Shown here one piece after another: positions 52,692-62,505 of a stretch of DNA of 64,000 nucleotides. The stretch spans positions 2,604,001-2,668,000 of the forward strand of contig NZ_CP017886.1 of NCBI RefSeq assembly GCF_001874645.1, written 5' to 3'. The notes under the pieces are model-generated. The model was not told the DNA's origin. It saw only the letters and a program-made list of their open reading frames with translations, and did not search any database. The stretch comes from Pseudomonas frederiksbergensis (GTDB taxonomy: Bacteria; Pseudomonadota; Gammaproteobacteria; Pseudomonadales; Pseudomonadaceae). The first letter of the stretch is position 1. Each line of letters starts with the position of its first letter. A program made the translations under genes and the position numbers.

Positions 52692-52979
52692 ATGAGCAAG
52701 TTTTTTGATGAGCTGATGGAAAGCGTGCAACAGATGGACGAGATCGTACGGGGTGAACGCCTGCCTTCCCGCGAATTCCATGTTGACGCATTGCAAGTCA
52801 AAGAAATTCGTAAGGCCACCGGTCTGACTCAGGCCAAATTCGCTGCGTTGATCGACGTCCAACTCGGCACTCTGCGCAATTGGGAGCAAGGCCGCCGAGA
52901 ACCGACAGGGCCGGCCAAAGCCCTGCTGAAAGCCATTCACAATGACCCTGTCCATGTGTTGAATGCGTTAGCCGGTTGA
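52692..52979 (+). CDS. HigA/NadS-type antitoxin with Cro/C1 helix-turn-helix
   Basis: 95 residues, two bases after the toxin stop. N-terminal toxin-binding segment (FFDELMESVQQMDEIVRGE) and C-terminal HTH: VKEIRKATGLTQAKFAALIDVQLGTLRNWEQGRREPTGPAKALL (blocks KEIRKATGLTQAKFAALI and LRNWEQGRREPTGPA). Would repress the pair. Intact. Confidence 0.88.
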   Translation: MSKFFDELMESVQQMDEIVRGERLPSREFHVDALQVKEIRKATGLTQAKFAALIDVQLGTLRNWEQGRREPTGPAKALLKAIHNDPVHVLNALAG

Positions 52980-53039
52980 ACAGTACAACGTAGCCACATC
53001 CCCATCGCGCGGTCACAGAACGCGGGAACGATCAAAGAC

Positions 53040-53126
53040 CTTGACTCTCCACAAAACCGTTTTTCCGACTGTCCACATTCCGTAAAACGTGGACAGTCGT
53101 CGCCTGCGTCAACTTTGAAAGTCAAG
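53040..53126. repeat. Nested inverted repeats
   Basis: Perfect 11-base arms CGACTGTCCAC (53066-53076) and GTGGACAGTCG (53089-53099) inside a pair CTTGACT (53040-53046) and AGTCAAG (53120-53126). A large folded structure with no gene; possible remnant of a mobile element end or recombination site. Confidence 0.45.
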
Positions 53127-53284
53127 ACGCTTCTGGAAATACCTACGGGAATGCCGTTGCGATGAATGCTCCACCACCGCCATGACGCATAGGTGGACAC
53201 CATTACCCTAAGCGTTGGGGTCAGGAAGCGAGTACAAGCCAACATCGACCGCCTTCGGCCCAGCATTGAAGATGAGGAAGCCAA

Positions 53285-53376
53285 GCGTTTATGGCAAAAA
53301 AACGAGACGCCCTACGTCGGTGGCGACCTACTCCAGGTACCCAGCAACGCATGCTGAACTGGAAAGCACCTGCCTG
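53285..53376 (+). pseudogene. Remnant of a third paralog and its flank
   Basis: 53285-53314 matches 51727-51757, and 53329-53376 matches the last 48 bases of paralog 2 (CTCCAGGT.CCCAGCAACGCATG.TGAACTGGAAAGC.CCTGCCTGA, dots mark differences). The fragments are not in one reading frame, so this looks like a collapsed copy. Confidence 0.55.
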
Positions 53377-53491
53377 ACACACCCCACTCGCCGGCACGCC
53401 ACGTTCCTGTAGGAGCCTGGCTTGCCAGCGATGAACGCGCCGCAGGTTTTCAGACACAAGTGAAAGAAACAGCAGCCCCGGGACCGTCGTA

Positions 53492-53698
53492 ATGAGCCAA
53501 TTAACCTTCAAACAAAAACAAGCGCATTACGAAAAAATCCGCCGATCCAACTACCTGGCCAGCCTACGCCTCGCAGGGTCCGACACCTCACCGGCAGACC
53601 TGGAGAAACCACTCCGTACGCGAGAAGAAGCACTCGCAAAGCACCGACAAGAAGAACTGCCGCCATCCGCCCTTCCCCCCAAGCCCGACGGCCAATAA
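53492..53698 (+). CDS. yhfG: YhfG-family protein without a fic partner
   Basis: 68 residues. TFKQKQAHYEKIRRSNYLASLRLAGSD follows the YhfG pattern (L..KQK, R..N..AS.RL.G). In E. coli and many others YhfG is the partner (antitoxin-type) of Fic and the fic gene follows immediately. Here the next gene is a DUF1493 protein and no Fic (HPFxxGNG) motif exists in the window. Pro-rich end. Confidence 0.75.
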   Translation: MSQLTFKQKQAHYEKIRRSNYLASLRLAGSDTSPADLEKPLRTREEALAKHRQEELPPSALPPKPDGQ

Positions 53699-53729
53699 GA
53701 TCCGCCTAAGCCCAACCGGACGCCCCGCA

Positions 53730-54083
53730 ATGAACCTCGCCCCCAACTTCCCCGACGACCACGCCATGCACCTGCTCATGCAGCTACTGCACGAAGAACT
53801 CGGCCTACCCGAACGCAAAACCATCAGCCTCAGCACCTCGATCAACTTCGACCTCGGCTGCGATGGTTCAGACGCTCGGCACCTGATGGAAGCCCTGGAA
53901 GAACAGTTCGCGATCGACTTCGTCGACTACGACGCCTATCGCTACTTCCAACCTGAAGGCTACGATATGCTCCTCAAGCGCAGGGCCAAAGGACGTGGCG
54001 AAAAACACCCGCTGACCATCGGCATGCTCTACCAGGCCATCAAGGCCCAACGCTGGGACACTCAGGCGCTCGAAAGCCTTTAG
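53730..54083 (+). CDS. DUF1493-family acyl-carrier-like protein
   Basis: 117 residues. Pattern ISLSTSINFDLGCDGSDARHLMEAL resembles a carrier-protein helix start (DLGCDGSDA in the place of DSL), then FAIDFVDYDAYRYFQPEG and HPLTIGMLYQAIKAQRWDTQ, as in DUF1493. No phosphopantetheine serine is obvious. Function unknown; its gene lies 31 bases from yhfG and the same distance from the transporter gene. Confidence 0.7.
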   Translation: MNLAPNFPDDHAMHLLMQLLHEELGLPERKTISLSTSINFDLGCDGSDARHLMEALEEQFAIDFVDYDAYRYFQPEGYDMLLKRRAKGRGEKHPLTIGMLYQAIKAQRWDTQALESL

Positions 54084-54114
54084 CGTCCACAGCGCATAAC
54101 TATAAGGACATAGC

Positions 54115-54981
54115 GTGGACGTACTGATGGGCCTGTTGGCCGCTGCACTCTGGGGCGGCACGGATTTTCTGGTGGGCCTCAACGCCCGCGCGGTTGGCGT
54201 GAAACGCGCCGTGTACTTTGGTCAGGCGCTGGGCTTCGTGATCATGAGCCTACTGCTGGTCGTCTTCCCGGCCTACCTGCTCAAATCTCTCGCCGCACCT
54301 TTGAACGTCTGGGGGATGGGCGTGTGCGCTGCCGTGCTCACCGTCTCTGGCGCCTTGGCCCTGTCCAAGGCCTTCGCCCTCGGTAAAGCCTCCATCGTCG
54401 CGCCACTGGTCACCTCTTACGGCGTGGTGACCACCCTGCTGTCCTGGGCCAGCGGCGAACACATCAGCCTGATCGAATGGCTGTGCATCGCCCTTTGCGT
54501 GTTCGGAGTCATTCTCTCCAGCCGCCACACCGACAGCGGTCTGCCCCACACAACCGACGCCAGCCGGTCCATCATCTACGCCCTGCTCGCCGCCGGGTTC
54601 TACGGCACCAGCTTCTGGCTGCAAGGCCAATTCATCCTGCCGGTCCTCGGCCCTATTACCATGCTCTGGCTCGCCTACCTTGTCGGCTTCAGCGTACTGG
54701 TGTTGATTGTTGTCAAAATCAAAGATGGCCTGAAAATTCCACCACTGAAAAACTGCATGGCCCTCACGGGCGCCAGCCTGATGAACCTTGGCGGATTCTC
54801 GTCGTTCGCCTGGGGCGCGGCGGTGGGTTCGGTTTCTGTGGTGACGGTGATCAGCACATTGTCTGGCGGGATTGCGGCGATGTTGGGGTATGTGTTTTTC
54901 AAGGAGCGATTGGCAAAGGTGCAGGTGCTGGGGGTTGTTTTGGTGTTGGTAGGGGCGTTTGTTTTGCACCTGAAAACCTGA
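54115..54981 (+). CDS. EamA-family (DMT superfamily) inner-membrane transporter
   Basis: 288 residues from GTG 54115, ten predicted membrane spans as two EamA repeats: an opening LMGLLAAALWGGTDFLVGL and a second repeat starting IIYALLAAGFYGTSFWLQG, with a terminal LGVVLVLVGAFVLHLK. EamA proteins export amino acids or metabolites; substrate unknown. Confidence 0.85.
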   Translation: MDVLMGLLAAALWGGTDFLVGLNARAVGVKRAVYFGQALGFVIMSLLLVVFPAYLLKSLAAPLNVWGMGVCAAVLTVSGALALSKAFALGKASIVAPLVTSYGVVTTLLSWASGEHISLIEWLCIALCVFGVILSSRHTDSGLPHTTDASRSIIYALLAAGFYGTSFWLQGQFILPVLGPITMLWLAYLVGFSVLVLIVVKIKDGLKIPPLKNCMALTGASLMNLGGFSSFAWGAAVGSVSVVTVISTLSGGIAAMLGYVFFKERLAKVQVLGVVLVLVGAFVLHLKT

Positions 54982-55004
54982 GAAAAGAGCTGGATAACGG
55001 GTAC

Positions 55005-55034
55005 AAAAAAGCCGCGTCTGAACGCGGCTTTCTC
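55005..55034. terminator. Bidirectional terminator between the EamA gene and pckA
   Basis: AAGCCGCGT, CTGA, ACGCGGCTT with A-rich left and T-rich right flanks. Ends the rightward EamA transcript and the leftward pckA transcript. Confidence 0.85.
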
Positions 55035-55058
55035 TTACCTCAAACCACTACCGAATCA

Positions 55059-56600
55059 TTACAACTTCGGCCCAGCAGCCTTGATCGCGTCGCTCACTTC
55101 AAACTTCTTGAAGTTCTCAACAAACAGACCGGCCAACGCCTTAGCCGCCTCATCGTAGGCAGCCTTGTCAGCCCAGGTGTTACGTGGGTTCAACAGGCCG
55201 GTTTCAACGCCCGGCACGGCCAATGGCACGTCGAGGTTGATGGTGTCGAGGTGTTCGGTTCCTGTACCGATCAACGCGCCGCTCTGGATCGCTGCGATGA
55301 CGCCGCGAGTGGTCGGGATGTTGAAGCGTTTGCCGACGCCGTAGCCACCGCCGGTCCAGCCGGTGTTGACCAGGTAGACCTTGGAGCCGAAGCCGCGGAT
55401 GCGCTTGATCAGCAGTTCTGCGTATTCGCCAGCCGGACGCGGGAAGAACGGTGCGCCGAAGCAGGTGGAGAAGGTCGATTTGATGCCGCTGCCCGAACCC
55501 ATTTCGGTCGAGCCCACCAAAGCAGTGTAGCCGGACAGGAAGTGGTAGGCCGCTTGTTCTTCATTGAGGATCGACACTGGCGGCAGCACGCCGGTCAGGT
55601 CGCAAGTCAGGAAGATCACCGCGTTTGGCTCGCCACCGAGGTTCTTCTCGGAACGCTTGGCAACGTGCTCCAGCGGGTAGGCGGCGCGGCTGTTCTGGGT
55701 CAGGCTGACATCGGCGTAGTCGGCGTGCTTGGCGTCGTCGATAACAACGTTTTCCAGGACGGCGCCGTGCTTGATGGCTTTCCAGATGACTGGCTCGTTC
55801 TTCTCGGACAGGTCGATGCACTTGGCATAGCAACCACCCTCGATGTTGAACACCACGCCCTCGCCCCAGCCGTGCTCGTCGTCACCGATCAGGTAACGGC
55901 TTTCGTCGGCCGACAGGGTGGTCTTGCCAGTGCCGGACAGACCGAAGAACAGGGTCACGTCGCCCGCTTCGCCGATGTTGGCGGCGCAGTGCATCGGCAG
56001 CACGTCGGCGGCCGGCAGCAGGAAGTTCTGCACCGAGAACATGGCTTTCTTCATTTCACCGGCGTAGCGCATGCCGGCGATCAGCACTTTCTTCTGCGCG
56101 AAATTGAGGATCACGCAGCCGTCGGAGTTGGTGCCGTCACGCTCTGGCACGCACTCGAAGTTGGCGACGTTCAGAACTTGCCACTCGTCACGACCGGCTG
56201 GGTTGTACTGGGCCGGGTTGATGAACAGGCAACGACCGAACAGGTTCTGCCAGGCAGTCTGGGTGGTCATCTTCACGGCCAGGTAGTGGTCTTCAGCCGC
56301 ACCTACGTGCACGTGGGAAACGAAATGCTCTTGCGCGTTGTTGAACGCCTCGACGCGAGCCCACAGGGCATCGAACTTGTCGGCCGGGAACTTGCGGTTG
56401 ATCGGGCCCCAGGCGATAGCGGCTTGAGTGGTAGGCTCTTCAACGATGAAACGGTCGACTGGCGAACGACCCGTACGGTGACCGGTACGAACCACCAGCG
56501 CGCCGGTATCGGCAAGCTCGCCCTCACCGCGATTCAGGGCTTCTTTAACCAGATCATCAACACTCAGATCGGTGTACACAGCATTATTGGCTTGCGTCAT
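55059..56600 (-). CDS. pckA: Phosphoenolpyruvate carboxykinase (ATP)
   Basis: Gluconeogenic enzyme: oxaloacetate + ATP to PEP. Start at ATG 56600 gives 513 residues (an earlier ATG adds 12 unlike residues). Features: [27 protein letters not shown] (ATP-type kinase-1a), [22 protein letters not shown] (metal/ATP), and [13 protein letters not shown]. The ATP form is the normal one in pseudomonads. Confidence 0.97.
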   Translation of the reverse strand: MTQANNAVYTDLSVDDLVKEALNRGEGELADTGALVVRTGHRTGRSPVDRFIVEEPTTQAAIAWGPINRKFPADKFDALWARVEAFNNAQEHFVSHVHVGAAEDHYLAVKMTTQTAWQNLFGRCLFINPAQYNPAGRDEWQVLNVANFECVPERDGTNSDGCVILNFAQKKVLIAGMRYAGEMKKAMFSVQNFLLPAADVLPMHCAANIGEAGDVTLFFGLSGTGKTTLSADESRYLIGDDEHGWGEGVVFNIEGGCYAKCIDLSEKNEPVIWKAIKHGAVLENVVIDDAKHADYADVSLTQNSRAAYPLEHVAKRSEKNLGGEPNAVIFLTCDLTGVLPPVSILNEEQAAYHFLSGYTALVGSTEMGSGSGIKSTFSTCFGAPFFPRPAGEYAELLIKRIRGFGSKVYLVNTGWTGGGYGVGKRFNIPTTRGVIAAIQSGALIGTGTEHLDTINLDVPLAVPGVETGLLNPRNTWADKAAYDEAAKALAGLFVENFKKFEVSDAIKAAGPKL

Positions 56601-56780
56601 GAGGGTTCCCCGTCGGCCCGTGGCCGAGTGTTCCAAACGTTTTGTAGTAGAAAGTCGCGCACTACTACCGCTAAAAAAGTGGGCCGGATTATGCCAGAAA
56701 AGCCTGAAAAGAGTAGGGCCCTCCCGTCAGGACGGCGTTTTTCCGGCGTTTACCAGTGAATTTACCTGCACTGAAGCGTT

Positions 56781-57683
56781 TTAGTGACGAGTATCTGACG
56801 GGGTATCCACACCCGCTCCAGTAAACAATTGGGTGATATCGGCCGCATCGAACAGGTAACGCTGGTTGCAAAACTGGCAGTCGATCTCGATGTTGCCACC
56901 GTGTTCGACGACCAGTGCCTGAGCATCTTCCAGGCCCAGGCTGACCAGCGCATTAGCCGAACGCTCACGGGAGCAGCTGCAACGGAAGCGTAGTTTCTGC
57001 ACGTCAAACAGGCGCACCTGCTCTTCGTGGTAGAGGCGGTGCAACACCGTTTCGTTGTCCAGGCTCAGCAATTCATCGGCGGTCAGGGTGCTGCCAAGCG
57101 CGGTGATGTGCTGCCAGCTGGCGGCGCGTTCTTCTTCGTCTTTCAGGCGGTCGGCCGGCAGCTGTTGCAGCAGCAGACCACGGGCGCGACGGCCATCGGC
57201 GTACAGCCAGAAGCGCGTGCCGACTTGCTGGGACATGACGAAATAGTTGGTGAAGCAGTCCGACAGCGTCGCACCGTCCAGGTCGACGATGCCCTGGTAG
57301 CGCTGGCCTTGGGTCGGGTCGACGGTGAGCGCCAGCATGCCGTTGGGCATCATGTCGGCCAGGGTCGCATCGGCAGCGATCAGGTCTGCGTCATAACGGG
57401 CCAGACCACGGATTTCGCGCTCGCTGGAGCATTCGATCATCAGCAGCGATATCGGACCTTCGGAACGCGCCTGCAGGATCAGCAAGCCATCGAATTTCAA
57501 GGTGCCGACCAGCAGCGCCGCAGCCGCCATCAACTCGCCGAGCAGTTGTGCAACTGGCTCCGGATAGGGGTGTTTGGCGAGGACTTCGGCATAGCTACGC
57601 TCCAACGCTACCAGCTCGCCGCGGGTATCGCTGTCATCGAAGATGAAGCGTTGGGTGTAGTCGGTATCCGGTAGATCAGTCAT
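56781..57683 (-). CDS. hslO: Redox-regulated chaperone Hsp33
   Basis: ATG 57683 gives 300 residues; an extra upstream ATG adds 21. N-terminal Hsp33 fold ([20 protein letters not shown]), and C-terminal redox switch CSCSRERS (near 240) with [10 protein letters not shown] (near 272), the four zinc cysteines. Oxidative stress releases zinc and activates its holdase. Adjacent to hslR, as in many Gammaproteobacteria. Confidence 0.96.
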   Translation of the reverse strand: MTDLPDTDYTQRFIFDDSDTRGELVALERSYAEVLAKHPYPEPVAQLLGELMAAAALLVGTLKFDGLLILQARSEGPISLLMIECSSEREIRGLARYDADLIAADATLADMMPNGMLALTVDPTQGQRYQGIVDLDGATLSDCFTNYFVMSQQVGTRFWLYADGRRARGLLLQQLPADRLKDEEERAASWQHITALGSTLTADELLSLDNETVLHRLYHEEQVRLFDVQKLRFRCSCSRERSANALVSLGLEDAQALVVEHGGNIEIDCQFCNQRYLFDAADITQLFTGAGVDTPSDTRH

Positions 57684-57867
57684 AGGTCTGGGTATCTGAA
57701 GTGAAAACTGAAGGGTTACAAGGGCCGGGAATCGCGCCTTGCGCACCGTTTGGGTGCAATGATAGTCGCCATGAAAGGCATTTTATGAACAATCCGGGCT
57801 TGTTCCAAGCAAGGTCGAACCGCGTCAAATTGACGCTGGGTAGTTTAGCTCCGTTAGCAGCCAAACC

Positions 57868-58272
57868 TTATTCGTTGCTGCTGCCATGAAACTTGAACAG
57901 ATCCCGGCGCTGTTTCTTGCTCGGTTTGCCGTCGGTGCTGACACCCAGGGCGCCGGCCTTGCGCAGGGCCGCGGCGTTTTCGCGCTTGGCGATGCTGGCT
58001 TCGGTCTCGGCGTACAACGTCTGGGCCTCAGGGGCGCCACGACGGACGATCGACAGCGCCTGGACCACCACGGTGCGCTCATCGAAACCGACGCGAATCT
58101 GAAACTCGTCACCCATCCTCGGTTCTTTGCCCGGTTTGCAGCGCTCACCCCGGCAATGCACTTTGCCGCTTTCGATAGCCGCTTTGGCCAGGGCGCGGGT
58201 TTTGTAGAAGCGCGCTGCCCACAACCACTTATCGAGACGGACTTTGTCGTCCTCTTCTTTTTTTTGTGCCAT
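57868..58272 (-). CDS. hslR: Ribosome-associated heat-shock protein Hsp15
   Basis: 134 residues with an S4 RNA-binding domain: VRLDKWLWAARFYKTRALAKAAIESGKV, and a basic tail (KREN...RKAGALG...KKQRRDLFKF). Hsp15 rescues 50S subunits carrying nascent chains. Upstream of hslO on the same strand, 184 bases apart. Confidence 0.94.
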   Translation of the reverse strand: MAQKKEEDDKVRLDKWLWAARFYKTRALAKAAIESGKVHCRGERCKPGKEPRMGDEFQIRVGFDERTVVVQALSIVRRGAPEAQTLYAETEASIAKRENAAALRKAGALGVSTDGKPSKKQRRDLFKFHGSSNE

Positions 58273-58492
58273 GGGATTTCCTCATTCTGAAATATTTCTG
58301 AACTGTACTACCGTTTTTGTCGTGCCATGAATTTCACCGGTTCAGCTTACAATGCGCGACACTTTCGGGCCTCGCTCGGGAGCTGAAAATCCGGGCCGTA
58401 GATATCTGTCGCCTTTTAACCTTTATTCTGCGTGAATACCGCGAATTCGGCCGCTTTGCGGTGCGAACGGGCTTCTCACCGGTTGAGCACAT

Positions 58493-58975
58493 TTGAAGAC
58501 ATTTGACCATTTGACCGTTGTGGGTCTACGCGAGTGGGTGGCGCTTCCTGAGTTGGGAGTCGCGGGCCTGCGGGCGAAGATCGACACTGGCGCCAGCACC
58601 TCCAGCCTGCATGCCACCGAAATCGAGCCGTTTGAGCGCGACGGGGAAAAGTGGGTGCGTTTCAACGCGCACCTGGGCACGGTGGTGCAGCTGCGTCACC
58701 GCCGCTGTGAAGCGCCGCTGGTGACGATGAAAACCATTAAAAGCTCCAACGGCCAGGCGCAGGTGCGTTACGTGATCAGCACCACCCTGGCGCTCGGCGA
58801 TCGGGTTTGGCGAGTCGAGTTCACCCTCGCCTGCCGCAAGTCCATGCGTTATCGCCTGTTGCTCGGTTCCAAAGCCCTGATCGACGGCCAACTGGTGGTC
58901 AATCCAGGCATTAAATACGTTCAAGACAAGCCGGTGTTCCCGGTGTCCACTACCCTTTCCACAGGTGTTGCATGA
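58493..58975 (+). CDS. rimB: RimB-type retropepsin-like protease (ATP-dependent zinc protease family)
   Basis: 160 residues from a TTG start at 58493. The [14 protein letters not shown] motif near residue 30 is the aspartic-protease-like DTG of the PF05618 family that accompanies RimK. RimB modulates RimK-dependent glutamylation of ribosomal protein S6. It overlaps rimK by four bases. The TTG start is accepted because the conserved opening [16 protein letters not shown] begins there. Confidence 0.88.
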   Translation: MKTFDHLTVVGLREWVALPELGVAGLRAKIDTGASTSSLHATEIEPFERDGEKWVRFNAHLGTVVQLRHRRCEAPLVTMKTIKSSNGQAQVRYVISTTLALGDRVWRVEFTLACRKSMRYRLLLGSKALIDGQLVVNPGIKYVQDKPVFPVSTTLSTGVA

Positions 58976-59877
58976 AGATCGCTGTGCTGTCGCGGAACCC
59001 GCGTCTGTATTCCACTCGTCGTTTGGTTGAAGCCGGCACCGAACGCGGCCATGAGATGGTGGTGATCGATACCCTGCGCGCCTATATGAACATTGCCAGT
59101 CATAAGCCGCAGATCCACTACCGCGGCAAGCCGCTGGAAGGCTTCGATGCTGTGATCCCGCGGATCGGCGCGTCGGTGACATTTTATGGCTGCGCAGTGT
59201 TGCGCCAGTTCGAAATGATGGGCGTATTCCCGCTCAACGAGTCGGTGGCCATCGCCCGCTCGCGGGACAAACTGCGCTCGCTGCAGTTGCTTTCGCGTCG
59301 CGGTATCGGTCTGCCGGTCACCGGTTTTGCTCACTCGCCGGACGACATTCCCGACCTGATCGAAATGGTCAATGGCGCACCGTTGGTGATCAAGGTGCTG
59401 GAAGGCACTCAGGGCATCGGCGTGGTGATGTGTGAAACGGCGACGGCGGCGGAGTCGGTGATCGAGGCGTTCATGGGCCTCAAGCAGAACATCATGGTTC
59501 AGGAGTACATCAAGGAAGCCGGCGGTGCAGATATTCGCTGCTTTGTGGTCGGCGACAAGGTGATCGCCGCGATGAAGCGTCAGGCCAAGCCCGGCGAGTT
59601 CCGCTCCAACCTGCACCGTGGCGGCAGCGCCAGCCTGATCAAGATCACCCCCGAAGAGCGCATGACCGCGCTCCGTGCGGCCAAGGTCATGGGCCTGAGC
59701 GTCGCGGGCGTGGATATCCTGCGTTCCAACCACGGGCCGCTGGTGATGGAAGTGAACTCGTCGCCGGGCCTGGAAGGGATCGAAACCACCACCAGCAAGG
59801 ACGTGGCGGGGATCATCATTCAGCACATTGAGAAGAACGGCGGGCCGAATATGACGCGGACCAAGGGCAAGGGTTGA
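58972..59877 (+). CDS. rimK: Ribosomal protein S6 glutamate ligase
   Basis: 301-residue ATP-grasp ligase adding glutamate to the S6 C-terminus. Features: [34 protein letters not shown]-grasp core [33 protein letters not shown] and [12 protein letters not shown]. Coupled to rimB. Confidence 0.96.
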   Translation: MKIAVLSRNPRLYSTRRLVEAGTERGHEMVVIDTLRAYMNIASHKPQIHYRGKPLEGFDAVIPRIGASVTFYGCAVLRQFEMMGVFPLNESVAIARSRDKLRSLQLLSRRGIGLPVTGFAHSPDDIPDLIEMVNGAPLVIKVLEGTQGIGVVMCETATAAESVIEAFMGLKQNIMVQEYIKEAGGADIRCFVVGDKVIAAMKRQAKPGEFRSNLHRGGSASLIKITPEERMTALRAAKVMGLSVAGVDILRSNHGPLVMEVNSSPGLEGIETTTSKDVAGIIIQHIEKNGGPNMTRTKGKG

Positions 59878-59894
59878 GAACTCAATAGCCCTTG

Positions 59895-59977
59895 AAAAGA
59901 TCGCAGCCTGCGGCAGCTCCTACAAAATCGGCGTAATAACCGTTCCTCGTAGGAGCTGGCGCAGCCTGCGATCTTTT
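59895..59977. repeat. REPIN-type inverted repeat
   Basis: Left arm 59895-59923, right arm 59949-59977 of the AAAAGATCGCAG...CTCCTAC type, two mismatches. Between convergent rimK and envZ. Confidence 0.85.
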
Positions 59978-59981
59978 CCGG

Positions 59982-61295
59982 CTACACAGCATCTCTAGGC
60001 AACATCAACCCAAGCGGCAACCGCACCCGCGCTTCCAACCCGCCACCGGAGCGGTTGCGCAGTTCAACATTGCCGCCATGCATCGAAGCAATCCGCTTGA
60101 CGATGGCCAGGCCAAGTCCGGTGCCCTTGCCGCCCCGCGCACGGTCGCCACGGGTGAAGGGGTTGAAGATCGCTTCCAGCTCTGACGGATCAATCCCGGC
60201 GCCACGGTCCATGACGCTCAGCACCACGTACGGCGCGCTGACATCGCCCGAGACATACGCTGCCACCTCAACGCCGCTGCCCGCGTGATGCAAGGCGTTG
60301 CCGATCAGGTTGTTCAAGAGGCGCTTCATCGAGACCCGGCGCAACGGAAACGGCTGAATCGGCTCCAGACGCAAACGCACCCGCTCCTCGTTCTGGTTGT
60401 AAGGCGCCGCCACTTCGCGCACCAGATCACTCAGGTCGACCTCTTCGACCGACTCATCCCGACCATCGCGAATGAATGCCAGGAACTGGTCGAGAATCGC
60501 GTCCATGTCTTCGATGTCACGCACCATGTCGTCGCTCAGGTCGCTGTGGTTACCCATCAGCTCCAGCGACAGACGCAAGCGCGTCAACGGCGTGCGCAGG
60601 TCGTGTGATACCCCGGCAAGCATCAATTCACGTTCCCGGCCAGCCTGTTCAACGTCTTCCGCCATCTGGTTGAACGCTCGATAGACCTCGGTCATTTCAC
60701 TCGGCGTGTCGCTGATCGGCAGACGCACGCTACGACCCTGACCCAGTTGCCGGGCGGCATCGACCAGACGTTTGAGCGGCTGGTTGAGCTGGCTGACGAA
60801 AATCCACGCCGACGCTGTGGATAACAAGCCGATGGCGAGAAACCAGCCGAGTACGTTCCAGATTTTCTGACCACGCAACGGATGCGGGTACAGCGGTACT
60901 TTCAGCCAGCCGTCGCCCAGGCTTGGCGCCCGGACCCAGAGCGCCGGCGGAGCATGCATGCGTAATCGCACTTCAGTGTCGGCACCCAGTTCGGCCTGCA
61001 TCTGTCGTTGATAGATTTCGCTGTAGGGCCAATGCTGCTCACCCTCGGGAACACCGGCGCCCACCACACGAATCAGTGTTGCGGCATCGGCAATCTTCGC
61101 TCGGTTTTCTTCGTCCGCGGCCCAGTAGGCACGCAAGGTCAGCGCGACACCGTGGCTGTATTGGCGATCCACCAGCACGTCCTCGTTCATCAACAGATAA
61201 ACCAGGGTCAGCGCCTTGGAAAACAGCACGACGATCAGCACCAGCCAGAGCGTGCGAGAGAAGAAACTTTGGGGGAACCACACGGGGGTTTTCAT
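59982..61295 (-). CDS. envZ: Osmosensing-type sensor histidine kinase EnvZ
   Basis: 437 residues from ATG 61295 (TTG two codons earlier is possible). An N-terminal membrane helix (FFSRTLWLVLIVVLFSKALTL), a periplasmic segment of about 115 residues, a second helix (GWFLAIGLLSTASAWIFV), HAMP, H box AGVSHDLRTPLTRLRLSLE, N box LLNNLIGNALHHAG, DRGAGID and GTGLGLAI. Downstream of ompR by 108 bases. Confidence 0.93.
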   Translation of the reverse strand: MKTPVWFPQSFFSRTLWLVLIVVLFSKALTLVYLLMNEDVLVDRQYSHGVALTLRAYWAADEENRAKIADAATLIRVVGAGVPEGEQHWPYSEIYQRQMQAELGADTEVRLRMHAPPALWVRAPSLGDGWLKVPLYPHPLRGQKIWNVLGWFLAIGLLSTASAWIFVSQLNQPLKRLVDAARQLGQGRSVRLPISDTPSEMTEVYRAFNQMAEDVEQAGRERELMLAGVSHDLRTPLTRLRLSLELMGNHSDLSDDMVRDIEDMDAILDQFLAFIRDGRDESVEEVDLSDLVREVAAPYNQNEERVRLRLEPIQPFPLRRVSMKRLLNNLIGNALHHAGSGVEVAAYVSGDVSAPYVVLSVMDRGAGIDPSELEAIFNPFTRGDRARGGKGTGLGLAIVKRIASMHGGNVELRNRSGGGLEARVRLPLGLMLPRDAV

Positions 61296-61313
61296 AGACA
61301 ACCGCTACACACT

Positions 61314-61340
61314 TTGCAGGAGCGAGCGAAGCTCGCAGAA
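61314..61340. repeat. REP-like palindrome
   Basis: Stem GCGAGC...GCTCGC around GAA (GGAGCGAGCGAAGCTCGCAG) between ompR and envZ. Confidence 0.5.
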
Positions 61341-61403
61341 TTGCGGATCGCGAATCAACCGGGTGACACGTTACCCAGCTGACCCGCTCCTACAAATCAC
61401 CGA

Positions 61404-62144
61404 TCACTTGGTCGCGGTGCCGTCCGGAACGAACACGTAACCCACGCCCCAGACCGTTTGAATGTAGCGTGGTTTCGACGGATCAGGCTCGATCATCCGA
61501 CGCAGGCGCGAAATCTGTACGTCGATGGAACGCTCCAGGGCATCCCACTCGCGGCCACGGGCCAGGTTCATCAGCTTGTCGCGGGTCAGCGGTTGACGCG
61601 CGTTCATCACCAGCGCCTTGAGGACCGCGAACTCACCGGTGGTGAGCATGTGTACTTCGTCGCCACGCTTGAGTTCGCGGGTCGCCAAAGACAATTCGTA
61701 ATCACCGAAGGTCACGCTTTCGTCTTCGCTGCCCGGTGCGCCCGGCACGGGAGCCGACTGACGGCGCAAGACCGCTTTGACGCGTGCCATCAGCTCGTCC
61801 GGATTGAACGGTTTGGCCAGGTAATCGTCAGCGCCCAGTTCCAGGCCTTTGATACGGCTCAGCTCATCACCCTTGGCGGTGAGCATGATGATCGGGATCT
61901 GATTGTTCGCGCCGCGCAGACGGCGGCAGGCGGTCAGGCCGTCTTCGCCGGGCAGCATCAGGTCGAGGACGACCAGGTTGAACACTTCACGCGCCAGCAG
62001 ACGATCCATCTGCTCGGTGTTCGGTACCGCGCGGGCACGGTAGCCCTTGCTGACGAAAAAACGTTCCAGCAGGCTGCTGAGCCCTGGATCGTCGTCAACG
62101 ATAAGAATTTTTTCGCCTTCAGCAGTTTGTGCAGTGCTGCTCAT
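61404..62144 (-). CDS. ompR: Response regulator OmpR
   Basis: 246 residues: receiver with ILIVDDDPGLSSLLERFF and NLVVLDLMLPGEDGL (phospho-Asp), KPFNPDELMARVKAVLRR, and a C-terminal winged helix (LTTGEFAVLKALVMNARQPLTRDKLM, ERSIDVQISRLRRMIE). Ends YIQTVWGVGYVFVPDG. Matches OmpR closely. Confidence 0.95.
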   Translation of the reverse strand: MSSTAQTAEGEKILIVDDDPGLSSLLERFFVSKGYRARAVPNTEQMDRLLAREVFNLVVLDLMLPGEDGLTACRRLRGANNQIPIIMLTAKGDELSRIKGLELGADDYLAKPFNPDELMARVKAVLRRQSAPVPGAPGSEDESVTFGDYELSLATRELKRGDEVHMLTTGEFAVLKALVMNARQPLTRDKLMNLARGREWDALERSIDVQISRLRRMIEPDPSKPRYIQTVWGVGYVFVPDGTATK

Positions 62145-62505
62145 TGGATGCTCCTTTGATCTCGGTGCGCATTATGGCGTAGCTGCCGTTATACGCACCG
62201 TGTGCATTGTTAGCAGATTTTTCCTCTACCGCCAGCGATACGGCCTTTGTGCCTACAGGCTGCAATGCCCCCATCGGGCAGAACGGCGGTTATAATGCGC
62301 GGCCTTTTGTGTCGGGCAACGTCTGATCGTTACTGTCAGTGGCGGCTTTTTATTTTTCATCGCCTGGCAGTAATTGTTCGATTCCACGGGTCAATGGGAT
62401 GCCTTTTGATCCAGGTAGCGGCGCTGGCCAGGCCGCTCAACCAGACTCGCCGGGCCTTATTCCTTGCGCCTGCGAGCCTGCTTTCACAATTTGTCAGGTG
62501 GTTTT
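62145..62505. other. 361-base divergent region between ompR and tex
   Basis: A consensus TATAAT at 62291-62296 (TTATAATGCGCGG) suits a rightward tex promoter, though no TTGACA lies 17 bases ahead. No supported gene. ompR promoter expected on the opposite strand. Confidence 0.5.

Larger units (their letters stand above)
52980..53491. other. 512-base gap with an inverted repeat and fragments of a third small paralog
   Basis: Contains nested inverted repeats (53040-53126), a copy of 51727-51757 at 53285-53314 joined after about 15 bases to a copy of the end of paralog 2 at 53329-53376, and a REP-like TGTAGGAGCCTGGCTTGCCAGC at 53408. No intact gene. Frames here are short and unsupported. Confidence 0.55.

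Noticed and set aside
54477..56759. A 760-codon plus-strand frame running through the EamA gene end and opposite pckA
   Set aside because: It is antisense to pckA over most of its length, has Gln/His/Arg-rich low-quality sequence typical of GC-rich shadow frames and no ribosome site.
58351..58496. Small open frames just before rimB (one ending at the rimB start)
   Set aside because: They begin without a good ATG/GTG and ribosome site; one frame reads plausibly but has no start, so it is not reported as a gene.
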